Origin: Actinomycetes bacterium
GTDB lineage: Bacteria > Actinomycetota > Actinomycetes > Streptosporangiales > Streptosporangiaceae
Assembly (NCBI GenBank): GCA_025964575.1
Contig: JAOPYO010000229.1
Location: forward strand, 1-44,362
Reading direction: 5' to 3'
DNA length: 44,362 nucleotides
In this document: one piece after another, positions 16,534-23,846 of the stretch
How positions within the stretch are numbered: the first letter of the stretch is position 1
Layout: each line of letters starts with the position of its first letter
Translations under genes and position numbers: made by a program
Notes under the pieces: generated by a model
The model's database searches: none
What the model saw: only the letters and a program-made list of their open reading frames with translations
Told to the model about the DNA's origin: nothing

Positions 16534-17174
16534 GTCGCCAGCACCTTGCGCATGTCGCGTACGGCACGCACGGTGCCGCGGACGGTTCCGGTGACCTTGG
16601 AGCGGCCACGCCGAGGAAGGTAGGCGACCTCGATCTCCGCGATGTTCCAGCCGGATCGCGCCGCCCGCAGCACCATCTCGAGCGGATAGCCGAACCGGCG
16701 ATCGGTGAGCCCGAGGTCGAGCAGTTCGCGACGGCGAACCGCCCGCATCGGGCCCAGGTCATGCAGCCGCGGGCCACGAGTGCGGCGGTTGAGCGAGGTG
16801 GCGAGCACCGCGTTGCCGAGCCGGGCATGGACCGGCCAGGCGCCGCGCTCCGTCGGGCGGCGGCGCCCCAGCACCAGATCGGCGGTCGACAGCGCGGCCA
16901 CCAGGGCGGGCAGTTCGCGGGGGTCCAGCGAGGCGTCCGCGTCCATGAAGCACACGACCTCGGTGGTGGCTGCGAGCAAGCCGGCGTGGCAGGCGGCACC
17001 GAAGCCGCGTCGCGGTTCATGGACGACTTGGGCGCCATGGCTTTCCGCGATGCCGGCCGAACCGTCGGCCGAACCGTTGTCCACGACGATCGGGCGATAG
17101 CCGTCCGGCATCCGATCCAGGACCCACGGGAGAGCCACGGCCTCGTCCAGACAGGGCAGAACAACATTGATCAT
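16530..17174 (-). CDS. Glycosyltransferase family 2
   Basis: A 214-residue GT-A glycosyltransferase. VVLPCLDEAVALPWVL begins the nucleotide-binding domain, followed by IVVDNGSADGS, the GFGAACHAGL loop and the metal-binding DxD at D78/D80 (CFMDADASLD). No C-terminal membrane helices are present, so it is a soluble, dolichyl-phosphate-mannose-synthase-like enzyme. It probably transfers a sugar from a nucleotide donor to a polyprenyl phosphate or similar acceptor; this is family inference. It begins the five-gene overlapping part of the cluster, 156 nt behind the epimerase gene. Confidence 0.88.
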   Translation of the reverse strand: MINVVLPCLDEAVALPWVLDRMPDGYRPIVVDNGSADGSAGIAESHGAQVVHEPRRGFGAACHAGLLAATTEVVCFMDADASLDPRELPALVAALSTADLVLGRRRPTERGAWPVHARLGNAVLATSLNRRTRGPRLHDLGPMRAVRRRELLDLGLTDRRFGYPLEMVLRAARSGWNIAEIEVAYLPRRGRSKVTGTVRGTVRAVRDMRKVLAT

Positions 17175-17330
17175 GGTTCCGACGCTATGCCCGGACGACC
17201 ATGATCGACCCTTACGGAGTGATGACGTCCATTCCTGTTTGCCCAGGTCAGGACCGTAGTGCGGCCGTGATCATTATTTACTACCCGAACAGCGCCGTCC
17301 TGGCGGCCATCTCACCTGATCAGAGGGGTC

Positions 17331-18335
17331 CTACGAAGCGGGCGGACCCGGCTCGGCCGCGAACTCCGCCATGCCGGCTTCGAACGCGACGACGGCCGTG
17401 AAGCCCAGCTCCGCGCGGGCCTTGTCGGGCGAGGCGACGATGTGGCGTACGTCCCCGAGCCGGTAGCCGCCGGTCACCACCGGCTCGGGTCCCTTGTGGG
17501 CGACCGCCAGGGCCTGCGCCATCTCGCCGACCGTGTGCGGCTTGCCGCTCGCCACGTTGTACGCGACTGAACCACCCGTTCGGCCCACCGCCAGCACGTT
17601 GGCCCGCGCCACATCACGAACGTGGATGAAGTCCCGCCGCTGGCCGCCGTCCTCGAACACCTTCGGTGCCAGCCCGCGCGCCAGCGCGGACCGGAAGATC
17701 GCTGCCACTCCCGCGTACGGGGTGTCGCGCGGCATCCGGGGCCCATAGACGTTGTGATAACGCAGCGCGGTCACGGTCGCGCCGGTGGTCCGGGCCCACG
17801 AGGCCGCCAGATGTTCCTGCGCCAGCTTGGTGTCGGCGTAGACGTTGCGGGGATCCAGCGAAGCCGACTCGCTGAGCACCCCGGGCTCGAGCGGCGCTCC
17901 GCAGATCGGACAGGGCGGTTCGAACCGGCCGGCCCGCAGCTCGGTCTCGGCCCGGGGACCCGGGCGGACGTCGCCGTGTTGTGCGCAGAGATACGCGCCC
18001 TCCCCGTACACGACCATCGAGGAGGCCAGCACCAGCCGATCCACCCCCGCCCGGGCCATCTCGGCCAGCAGCACCGCGGTGCCCAGGACATTGACCGACG
18101 CGTAGTCAGGGAGGTCGAAGACGTCCACACCCAGGCCCACCTTCGCGGCCTGATGGCAGACGACCTCCACCCCTTCCAGACATCGCGCCACGGTCGAGGG
18201 GTCCCGTACATCCCCCACCGTTCCGTGGCCGGTGGGCACCAGATCCAGGCCACGGACGTCGTGACCCGCGGCGATGAGTTCCTCGACGATTGGGGTGCCG
18301 ATGAACCCGGCCGATCCCGTCACCAGTACGCGCAT
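17331..18335 (-). CDS. NAD-dependent sugar-nucleotide epimerase/dehydratase with zinc-knuckle-like insertion
   Basis: A 334-residue extended SDR. The NAD motif GSAGFIG is at 7-13, the catalytic serine region LASSMVVYG at 103-111 and YxxxK at Y166-K170 (NVYADTKLAQEH), then RYHNVYGPRMP. Between the catalytic Ser and Tyr lies an insertion with CAQH (117-120) and CPIC (142-145), an arrangement fit to bind a zinc ion. Most GalE/RmlB-type enzymes lack it. It likely acts on an NDP-sugar. It follows the GT87-like gene by 9 nt, so the two are co-transcribed. Confidence 0.9.
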   Translation of the reverse strand: MRVLVTGSAGFIGTPIVEELIAAGHDVRGLDLVPTGHGTVGDVRDPSTVARCLEGVEVVCHQAAKVGLGVDVFDLPDYASVNVLGTAVLLAEMARAGVDRLVLASSMVVYGEGAYLCAQHGDVRPGPRAETELRAGRFEPPCPICGAPLEPGVLSESASLDPRNVYADTKLAQEHLAASWARTTGATVTALRYHNVYGPRMPRDTPYAGVAAIFRSALARGLAPKVFEDGGQRRDFIHVRDVARANVLAVGRTGGSVAYNVASGKPHTVGEMAQALAVAHKGPEPVVTGGYRLGDVRHIVASPDKARAELGFTAVVAFEAGMAEFAAEPGPPAS

Positions 18336-18344
18336 GATCGGACG

Positions 18345-19916
18345 CTAGCCCGCCTGCCGGCCGGAATCGCTCAATCGTCTGTCGACGTACGGAATTCGTA
18401 AGGACCTGCGCCCGTAAGGAGAGGTGGCCACAGGGCGGGCGTTCTGAGCGGCGAGCACGGCAACGGATTCGCGGGCTACGGAAGTCCCCCCGTGAGCGGC
18501 GATCATCCGCGCCAGAGACACGACGAGGACCACGAGCGCTCCGGTGCCATATCCGATCCGGGTCGCCTCCAGGGCGGGCAGACCGAGGTCGATCATCGCC
18601 CACATGAGATAGCCGCCGGCCCCGACCGCGAGCCATTCGACCCTGCCGTCCAGCGCGACCAGCACGATGATCAGCTCGCCGTACCAGGGCAGGGCCGGCG
18701 AGGTGACGAGCAGGAAGACCCCGGCCATCACCAGTGCTCCGCGCCAGGGCTGGTCCGGATCGGCGGTCCGCCAGACCACGAGTGCCGCTCCCGCCAGCAC
18801 CGCTACCGCCACCAGGGCGGCATACCGAGGGGGAACGAGCAGGCCGAGCAGTGCGAACCGGGAACCGGAGTCGTACCCCTCCTCCTTGAGGTAACCGGGC
18901 AGGTAGCCGATCACCCCGCCCCCGACCGCGAGCACATGAGGGAGGTAGACCGCGGCTATCGCCCCGGCCGCCGCGGACGCTACCGCGATCGGGCGGCGAC
19001 GCGAGATCGCGGGGGCGACCAGCACCGGGAAGAATTTAGCGGCGACCGCCAGGCCGAGCACCACTCCCCCGAGCAGTGCCCTTGGCCGGCTCGTGGCCCG
19101 GGCGAGAATCAACAGGGCCCCCACCAGCAGGAAGGCCTCGACGACGTCGATGTGCGCGTTGTTCCCGGCTTCCAGGGCCACCAGAGGGCACCACGCCCAC
19201 AGCACTGCGAGACGAGGATCGCGGCCGAGCCGGCTCAGCCCGAGGATGAGCAGCACCGTGGTCGCGACGGCCATCACCGCCGCCGCGATCTGGATGGGCT
19301 GGGTGCGGGCGCTCTTCGGCGACAGCGCGTGCACGACCGCGAAGTAGCCCTCGGCGACCGGCGGATAGATCGTGTGCACGCCCGGCCGGTTGATCAGGGT
19401 GCAGCCCGGGGCGAGCACCGCACCGGCGCGATCCGGATCGGGACTTCCCGGTTCGACGCACCAGGACCTGCTCGTCCGGGCCCATAGAAACGAAGGATCC
19501 CGAAAAGGTGCCAGCTCCGGCGCGGCCGGGACATAGCGGTAGGGATCTATCCCGGCGGCCTGCACCCGCCCATCCCAGACGTACCGATAGGAGTCACTGC
19601 TGGTGAGGGGCGGCGAGGAGAACGCGGCGACCTGCAGGCCGATGCCTCCGACGATGATCAACAGCACCGCCGCACGGATGGGCAGTGTGCGGACGAGCCA
19701 GGCGCCGACGGCGAAGACCAGCCAGGCGGCGGCCTGAACGGAGGTCCGCTCCGCAGCCCCCCGCCCAGGCGGCAGGTCGAGGTGCACCGCTGACAGCACC
19801 AGCACGCACAACGCCAATGCCGCGACGATCGCCCCGCACGTCTTTGTCTTGTTGATCCTGGTCACGGCCCAACCGTCGCACTGTGGACCGGCCCACAGAA
19901 GATCAGCCGCCGCCAT
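18345..19916 (-). CDS. Polytopic GT87/DUF2029-like glycosyltransferase
   Basis: A protein of up to 523 residues with about eleven transmembrane helices spread over residues 25-475. The first extracytoplasmic loop has TSSDSYRYVWDGRVQAAGIDPYRYVP, which resembles the acidic catalytic loop of GT-C enzymes such as actinobacterial polyprenyl-phosphate-mannose transferases, and later HTIYPPVAEGYFAV, also typical. The start is unsure: ATG 19916 and GTG 19865 are both in frame and neither has a strong ribosome-binding site. It probably uses a polyprenyl-linked sugar on the outer face of the membrane. First gene of the minus-strand cluster. Confidence 0.85.
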   Translation of the reverse strand: MAAADLLWAGPQCDGWAVTRINKTKTCGAIVAALALCVLVLSAVHLDLPPGRGAAERTSVQAAAWLVFAVGAWLVRTLPIRAAVLLIIVGGIGLQVAAFSSPPLTSSDSYRYVWDGRVQAAGIDPYRYVPAAPELAPFRDPSFLWARTSRSWCVEPGSPDPDRAGAVLAPGCTLINRPGVHTIYPPVAEGYFAVVHALSPKSARTQPIQIAAAVMAVATTVLLILGLSRLGRDPRLAVLWAWCPLVALEAGNNAHIDVVEAFLLVGALLILARATSRPRALLGGVVLGLAVAAKFFPVLVAPAISRRRPIAVASAAAGAIAAVYLPHVLAVGGGVIGYLPGYLKEEGYDSGSRFALLGLLVPPRYAALVAVAVLAGAALVVWRTADPDQPWRGALVMAGVFLLVTSPALPWYGELIIVLVALDGRVEWLAVGAGGYLMWAMIDLGLPALEATRIGYGTGALVVLVVSLARMIAAHGGTSVARESVAVLAAQNARPVATSPYGRRSLRIPYVDRRLSDSGRQAG

Positions 19917-20557
19917 GTACGCGATCCGTAAGAACTCGCGGCGGCCGATCGAGCCCGTCCTGCCGTCAGGTCCTGGGCCTCGAAGGCTCCACCGTCATCC
20001 GCCGCAATCACCAGTGCCGCCGTCCTCACGGCCGCTTTCCTGGTCGCTATCGCCGTCGCACCCCGCACCCCATCGGCCTGGCGAGCACGTCTCCACCCGT
20101 CACGCTCCGAGGCAGAGACCCAAAAAAACTGTTGTGGCTGATGTAGACATTCAGTGCTGGTGTGGGTAGTGTTCTGGGTGTTGCGAGAGAAGAGAACATC
20201 ATGGAGACGCGGCAGATGACGAACTGCGCGTGACATGGAAGCAAGGATGTGAAAAGCAGGACGGCCAGGCGTGCTGGAGCCGAGCGTGACAAGGGGCTCT
20301 GGCCGGTGGCAGGCGATGGTCGGACGTGCTGGGGCCGTGATGGTGCAAGGGGTTCCAGACGGTGACGGACGCGCAGGGAAAGATATGTAGGAATCAGAGG
20401 AGAAGGGGAGGGTCGTACGCCGTCGGATCGCCCGCTGTCGGCTGTGTTGCGCCGGGCGGGTACCGCAGTCCCATCGGAATGGAAGGTGGTCTTCGGTCAC
20501 GCATACGCGATCCCCGCACTACTCGCCCGTTCAGGCGGATCGTGCGGATACGACAAG
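19917..20557. other. Long intergenic region without a supported gene
   Basis: About 640 nt with no frame that has both a start signal and recognisable sequence. It contains an A-run near 20120, an imperfect direct repeat (20268-20315 and 20322-20370, roughly 70% alike by eye) and a 10-codon frame (METRQMTNCA) at 20201-20233. It must hold the promoter of the GT87 gene (minus) and of the MerR-like gene (plus). The base composition around 20110-20220 is lower in GC than the surroundings. Confidence 0.45.
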
Positions 20558-20573
20558 CCAACCTCATGGTTGG
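20558..20573 (+). promoter_or_regulatory. Leader hairpin 1 of the MerR-like gene
   Basis: CCAACC and GGTTGG pair around the loop TCAT. It lies 25 nt upstream of the larger hairpin at 20598-20625. The 3' arm could instead pair with AAAACC at 20590-20595, which is compatible with alternative folding; this is untested. Confidence 0.4.
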
Positions 20574-20597
20574 TAGATGGTGTTAGCCCAAAACCCT

Positions 20598-20625
20598 GGG
20601 CCCCGGTGCTACGGCACCGGGGCCC
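20598..20625 (+). terminator. Strong 12-bp hairpin with TACG loop directly before the MerR-like gene
   Basis: GGGCCCCGGTGC and its exact complement GCACCGGGGCCC flank a TACG tetraloop. There is no T-tract. It ends 19 nt before the ATG at 20645, so it is either the terminator of a lost upstream gene or a leader structure limiting read-through into the MerR-like gene. Confidence 0.65.
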
Positions 20626-20644
20626 TCGTGACGTGGAAGGTGCA

Positions 20645-20953
20645 ATGGATCCAGCCCAGCAGACCGCGGACGACAAGTTCGACGATGACGACTACCCCGC
20701 CTACACCATGGGCCGTGCCGCGGAGATGCTCGGGACCACCCCGGCTTTCCTGCGCAGCCTGGGCGAGGCGAAACTGATCGAGCCACAGCGCTCGTCCGGC
20801 GGCCACCGCCGCTACTCCCGCTACCAGTTGCGCCTGGCCGCCCGCGCCCGGGAACTGATCGACCAGGGCACCGCCCTGGACGCCGCCTGCCGCATCATCA
20901 TCTTGGAGGACCAGCTCCAAGAAGCCTTGCGACTAAACGCCGAGAGGCGCTAG
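20645..20953 (+). CDS. MerR-family (single-domain) helix-turn-helix regulator
   Basis: A 102-residue protein with a MerR-type winged helix: YTMGRAAEMLGTTPAFLRSLGEAKLIEPQRSSGGHRRYSRYQLRLAARARELIDQG (about 19-77), then a short coiled-coil-like tail. It has an acidic N-terminus and no effector domain. The GGHRRYS wing is typical. GGAAGG lies 4 nt before the ATG. Longer in-frame readings from further upstream run through the hairpin and are unlikely. Such small MerR-like proteins in actinomycetes are often found behind cold-shock genes; none is present here. Targets unknown. Confidence 0.85.
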   Translation: MDPAQQTADDKFDDDDYPAYTMGRAAEMLGTTPAFLRSLGEAKLIEPQRSSGGHRRYSRYQLRLAARARELIDQGTALDAACRIIILEDQLQEALRLNAERR

Positions 20954-20978
20954 GCAGGCCGAGATCCCTGTCGTTCGT

Positions 20979-21137
20979 TTGAAGAAGATCGCGCCGGCCG
21001 GAGTGACGGCCGCGCTACTGATCGCCGGGGTTGTCTCCATACCGGTCCGGGCGGAGATCGCTGGCGGGTTGCGATCCGCCGTGGCGCACAGTGCCTCAAG
21101 GGCCGGTTCGCCTACGAAAAGCGCCACTCTCTCATAG
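20979..21137 (+). CDS. Possible short secreted peptide (52 aa)
   Basis: From TTG 20979 a 52-residue frame runs to TAG at 21135-21137. It has a signal-peptide-like start: KK at the N-terminus, a hydrophobic AGVTAALLIAGVVSI stretch, then PVRAE as a possible cleavage region, followed by a short Ser/Ala/Thr-rich tail. It lies 25 nt behind the MerR-like gene. There is no clear ribosome-binding site and no recognised family, so it may equally be a remnant or chance. Confidence 0.25.
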   Translation: MKKIAPAGVTAALLIAGVVSIPVRAEIAGGLRSAVAHSASRAGSPTKSATLS

Positions 21138-21174
21138 CATTCCTTCCATAGCCTTGGTCTAGGAAAGGACGAAG

Positions 21175-22023
21175 ATGTCCGATGAGCGGGACTGGATGAA
21201 GCCGAAGGCGGGGTCCGCAGCCTCCGTCCCGATCGACCTCAGGACCGACGTCCCGCACTCTGCCCGCATGTACGACTACTTTCTCGGCGGCAAGGACAAC
21301 TTCAAGGCCGACCGGGAGACCGCGGACAAGGCGGCGAAGAGCTATCCGCCGGCGCGCATTGCGATACGCGAGAACCGCGCCTTTCTCGGGCGCGGGGTTC
21401 GCTACCTGGTCCGGGAGGCCGGCATTCGGCAGTTCCTCGACATCGGCACCGGCCTGCCCAGTACCAACAACGTGCACGAGGTCGCCCAGTCCGTCGACCC
21501 CACCTGCCGGGTCGTTTACGTCGATAACGACCCCATTGTGCTCGCCCACGCACAGGCGCTGCTCACCAGCACCCCCGAGGGCAGGACCGCCTACCTCGAC
21601 GCCGACCTGCTCGACGTACAGAGCATCCTGGGCAACCCCGTGCTCCGCGACGTTCTCGACTTCGACCAGCCCATAGCGCTCGGGCTGGTCGCCATCCTGC
21701 ACTTCATCACCGACGAGGACCACCCTCGCCAGATCATCCGCACGCTGCTGGATGCACTGCCCTCCGGCAGCTACTTCATGGCCTCGCACGCCACCGCCGA
21801 ACACGACCCGGTCGGCTCACGCGGATTTCAGCAGACCTACCGTAACGCCGGGGTTCCCATCCAGACACGCGACGCCGTCGAGTTCACCGAACTCGCCTTC
21901 GCCGGACTGGAACTCGTCGAACCCGGCGTGACCCTCACCTCGGAATGGCGGCCCGACCACGACGGACCAAGGCCGGCACCCGAGGAGGTCAACTGGTACA
22001 GCGGCATCGCCCGCAAGCCATGA
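21175..22023 (+). CDS. SAM-dependent methyltransferase, DUF574 family (second copy)
   Basis: A 282-residue DUF574 (PF04672) methyltransferase. The signature ARMYDYFLGGKDNFKADRET is at about 28-47, the SAM loop is FLDIGTGLPSTNNVHEVAQ, the ribose-binding motif is VVYVDNDPIVLAHA, and it ends with VNWYSGIARKP. GGAAAGGA precedes the ATG at 21175. It shares the family fold with the protein at 8420-9256 but differs over much of its length, so the two are old paralogs, not a recent duplication. Substrate unknown. A strong terminator follows at 22107-22145. Confidence 0.92.
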   Translation: MSDERDWMKPKAGSAASVPIDLRTDVPHSARMYDYFLGGKDNFKADRETADKAAKSYPPARIAIRENRAFLGRGVRYLVREAGIRQFLDIGTGLPSTNNVHEVAQSVDPTCRVVYVDNDPIVLAHAQALLTSTPEGRTAYLDADLLDVQSILGNPVLRDVLDFDQPIALGLVAILHFITDEDHPRQIIRTLLDALPSGSYFMASHATAEHDPVGSRGFQQTYRNAGVPIQTRDAVEFTELAFAGLELVEPGVTLTSEWRPDHDGPRPAPEEVNWYSGIARKP

Positions 22024-22106
22024 ACTCAAGCACACCGGCCGGGGACTGACCCACGCGCATCTCCTCAAAGTATCTGAGCCAGGAGCTGCCAGCGGGTTCC
22101 ACGGTG

Positions 22107-22145
22107 GAGGGAGATCGCCGAGGCGGGCCCTCGGCGATCTCCCTC
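22107..22145. terminator. 16-bp perfect hairpin between convergent genes
   Basis: The inner arms GGGAGATCGCCGAG (22109-22122) and CTCGGCGATCTCCC (22130-22143), extended by two further pairs on the outside, enclose a 7-nt loop. It lies between the ends of the methyltransferase (22023, plus) and the esterase (22188, minus), and fits a bidirectional terminator. Confidence 0.8.
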
Positions 22146-22187
22146 ACGCTCGCCTGCGCTAACGCTTGCCCGCACCTCCACCAGACA

Positions 22188-23303
22188 TCACCTGATCATG
22201 CGCGTGATCCAGATCAGCATCTGCGGCATCGCCTGACGCCACGCCGGGAAGGTGTGGGCGCCGCCCGGGATCCGGGTGAACCGGGTGTCGAGCCGGCGCT
22301 GCCGGGCCAGGTTCACGAACTGCGTGGCCGCGGTCATGTCCTCCCCGGAGGCCGTACCGGCCATGACCCACAGGTGCGGGAGCACAGCACCTGTGGGCGG
22401 GTTGGAAAGGATGTTCATGGGCGAGTTGGCCGCTCGCAGATTCGGGTCGCCTGCGAAGGGATCGGTCTTCGCCGGCAGTTTCACCAGACGCATCGGGGAG
22501 AAGTAGCCGCTCATCACACCGGCGGCGCCGAACGTGTTCGGATGTCGTAAGGCCAGGTTGGCCGCGCAGTAGCCGCCCTCAGAGAACCCGGCCACGCCCC
22601 AGTGCCGGCCGGGTGGCTGAACGCGCAATGCACCGCTGATCTGCGTGCTCAGGTCGTCGACGAGAAAGCTCTCATCCTGTGGCCCGCCGACGACGTTCAA
22701 GCATTGCAGACTGCGGTCGTTGCCCTCGTTGGTGTCGGGGATCACCAGCACGGCCGCCGTGGCCTCGCCCATCACGAGCTGGTCGTTGAACACTCGTGCC
22801 ACGTGCATCCGGTCGAGCCAGTCCCGCGGACCGCCCGGAGCGCCATGGAGCAAGTCGATCACGGGGAACCTGGTCTGGCCGTAGGCCGGCTCGAAGTACT
22901 GCGGGGGGAGATAGATGAGCACTTCGCGGGTGAGCCCGCTGGTAGCGCCGTGAATCATCAGCCGTGCGCGCAGCCCGTCCGCCGTACTCACCGTTTTCTT
23001 CGCCGCGGCCTCGAGCACCGGCTCGAGCGCACGCTTCAACGAGGTGTCGGACGCGCTCTGGCGGATGATCCGCATGTCCGGGTCGGCCGAGCCGGTGAGG
23101 TCCTGCGACAGACCACTCCAGTCCTGGTAGTAGCCGTAGTAGGAGTTCACCGCCGCTATGCCGAGGAGCACGGCGGGCACGCCGGCGAGTGCGCCCGCCA
23201 AGATCTTGAAGATCACCCGTCTCATCGTCGTCAGCCACCAGGCCGCCACGCCATAGGCGGCCAGCAGGAAAAGCAGGATGAGAACGCTCTGTGGTTCGAG
23301 CAC
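22188..23303 (-). CDS. Membrane-anchored esterase (alpha/beta hydrolase, Esterase D/antigen-85-like)
   Basis: A 371-residue protein starting with GTG 23303 behind AAGGGGG. Two N-terminal transmembrane segments (about 6-24 and 33-53) anchor an extracytoplasmic alpha/beta hydrolase domain. Visible landmarks are VLIYLPPQYFEP and VIDLLHGAPGGPRDW (oxyanion region), the nucleophile elbow AGFSEGGYCA (S241) and the catalytic histidine in IPGGAHTFPAWR. The fold matches the PF00756 esterase family, which includes mycolyltransferases and enterochelin esterases. The natural substrate is not evident; a surface lipid or ester role is inference. Confidence 0.87.
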   Translation of the reverse strand: MLEPQSVLILLFLLAAYGVAAWWLTTMRRVIFKILAGALAGVPAVLLGIAAVNSYYGYYQDWSGLSQDLTGSADPDMRIIRQSASDTSLKRALEPVLEAAAKKTVSTADGLRARLMIHGATSGLTREVLIYLPPQYFEPAYGQTRFPVIDLLHGAPGGPRDWLDRMHVARVFNDQLVMGEATAAVLVIPDTNEGNDRSLQCLNVVGGPQDESFLVDDLSTQISGALRVQPPGRHWGVAGFSEGGYCAANLALRHPNTFGAAGVMSGYFSPMRLVKLPAKTDPFAGDPNLRAANSPMNILSNPPTGAVLPHLWVMAGTASGEDMTAATQFVNLARQRRLDTRFTRIPGGAHTFPAWRQAMPQMLIWITRMIR

Positions 23304-23422
23304 CGGAGCCCCCCTTGATCACCAGTACGTAGCGGACATGCCAGATCGTCACTTCCCTCATACACAACGTGGTCAACTACGACCGTCGTCGTAGGTCGAC
23401 CCGGAGTCAAGACTTCATGGTG

Positions 23423-23442
23423 TTACTATATGGACACAGTAA
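23423..23442. promoter_or_regulatory. BlaI-type operator candidate
   Basis: TTACT (23423-23427) and AGTAA (23438-23442) flank 10 nt, 24 nt upstream of the BlaI-like gene. BlaI/MecI-family operators are dyads built on TACA/TACT-type half-sites, so autoregulation is likely. The centre was not tested for binding. Confidence 0.5.
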
Positions 23443-23466
23443 GTTATGGCGAGGAGGTGATCCGCC

Positions 23467-23844
23467 GTGTCGACCCGGTCTCATGAGCGTCGGCAGCGAG
23501 GCGAACTCGAAGCCGAACTGCTGGCGGTGGTGGCCGCCGCGGGCACCTCGCTGACGCCCAGGGAGGTGATGAACCGCTTAGATGTCACGCTGGCTTACAC
23601 GACGGTCATGACCGTTCTCTCCCGGCTCCATGACAAGGGCCTGCTCAAGCGGATCCGCGAGGGTCGTTCCTACGCGTACTCGTTCCAGCGGGACGAGGCC
23701 TCGCTCAGGGCCGTTCAGATGCGCCGTCTTCTGGAGTCCGGGCACGATAGGCGGCAGGTGCTGGCTCACTTCATCACCGAACTGTCGGCCGAGGACGAGG
23801 AACTGCTGCAGCGACTGCTGCGCGACACCACCCCGGACACCTGA
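23467..23844 (+). CDS. BlaI/MecI/CopY-family transcriptional repressor
   Basis: A 125-residue winged-helix repressor. The DNA-binding domain (about 15-75) has SLTPREVMNRL, AYTTVMTVLSRLHDKGLL and the wing KRIREGRSYAYSF. The C-terminal dimerisation helices cover about 85-125. In BlaI/MecI systems the repressor is cut or released on a signal from the membrane peptidase partner. That partner is encoded 2 nt downstream here. GTG 23467 follows GAGGAGGTGAT. Targets beyond its own operon are not visible; no beta-lactamase gene is in the window. Confidence 0.92.
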   Translation: MSTRSHERRQRGELEAELLAVVAAAGTSLTPREVMNRLDVTLAYTTVMTVLSRLHDKGLLKRIREGRSYAYSFQRDEASLRAVQMRRLLESGHDRRQVLAHFITELSAEDEELLQRLLRDTTPDT

Positions 23845-23846
23845 CC

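Noticed and set aside
20201..20233. A 10-codon possible leader peptide (METRQMTNCA)
   Set aside because: No gene follows within 400 nt and no regulatory codon run is seen; probably chance.
19862..20500. A 212-codon minus-strand frame in the 20-kb intergenic region
   Set aside because: No ribosome-binding site or domain; it runs over repeats and into the GT87 gene's 5' end in another frame.
21112..21804. A 230-codon minus-strand frame opposite the DUF574 methyltransferase
   Set aside because: Shadow of the real plus-strand gene; Gly/Val/Asp-rich with no domain.
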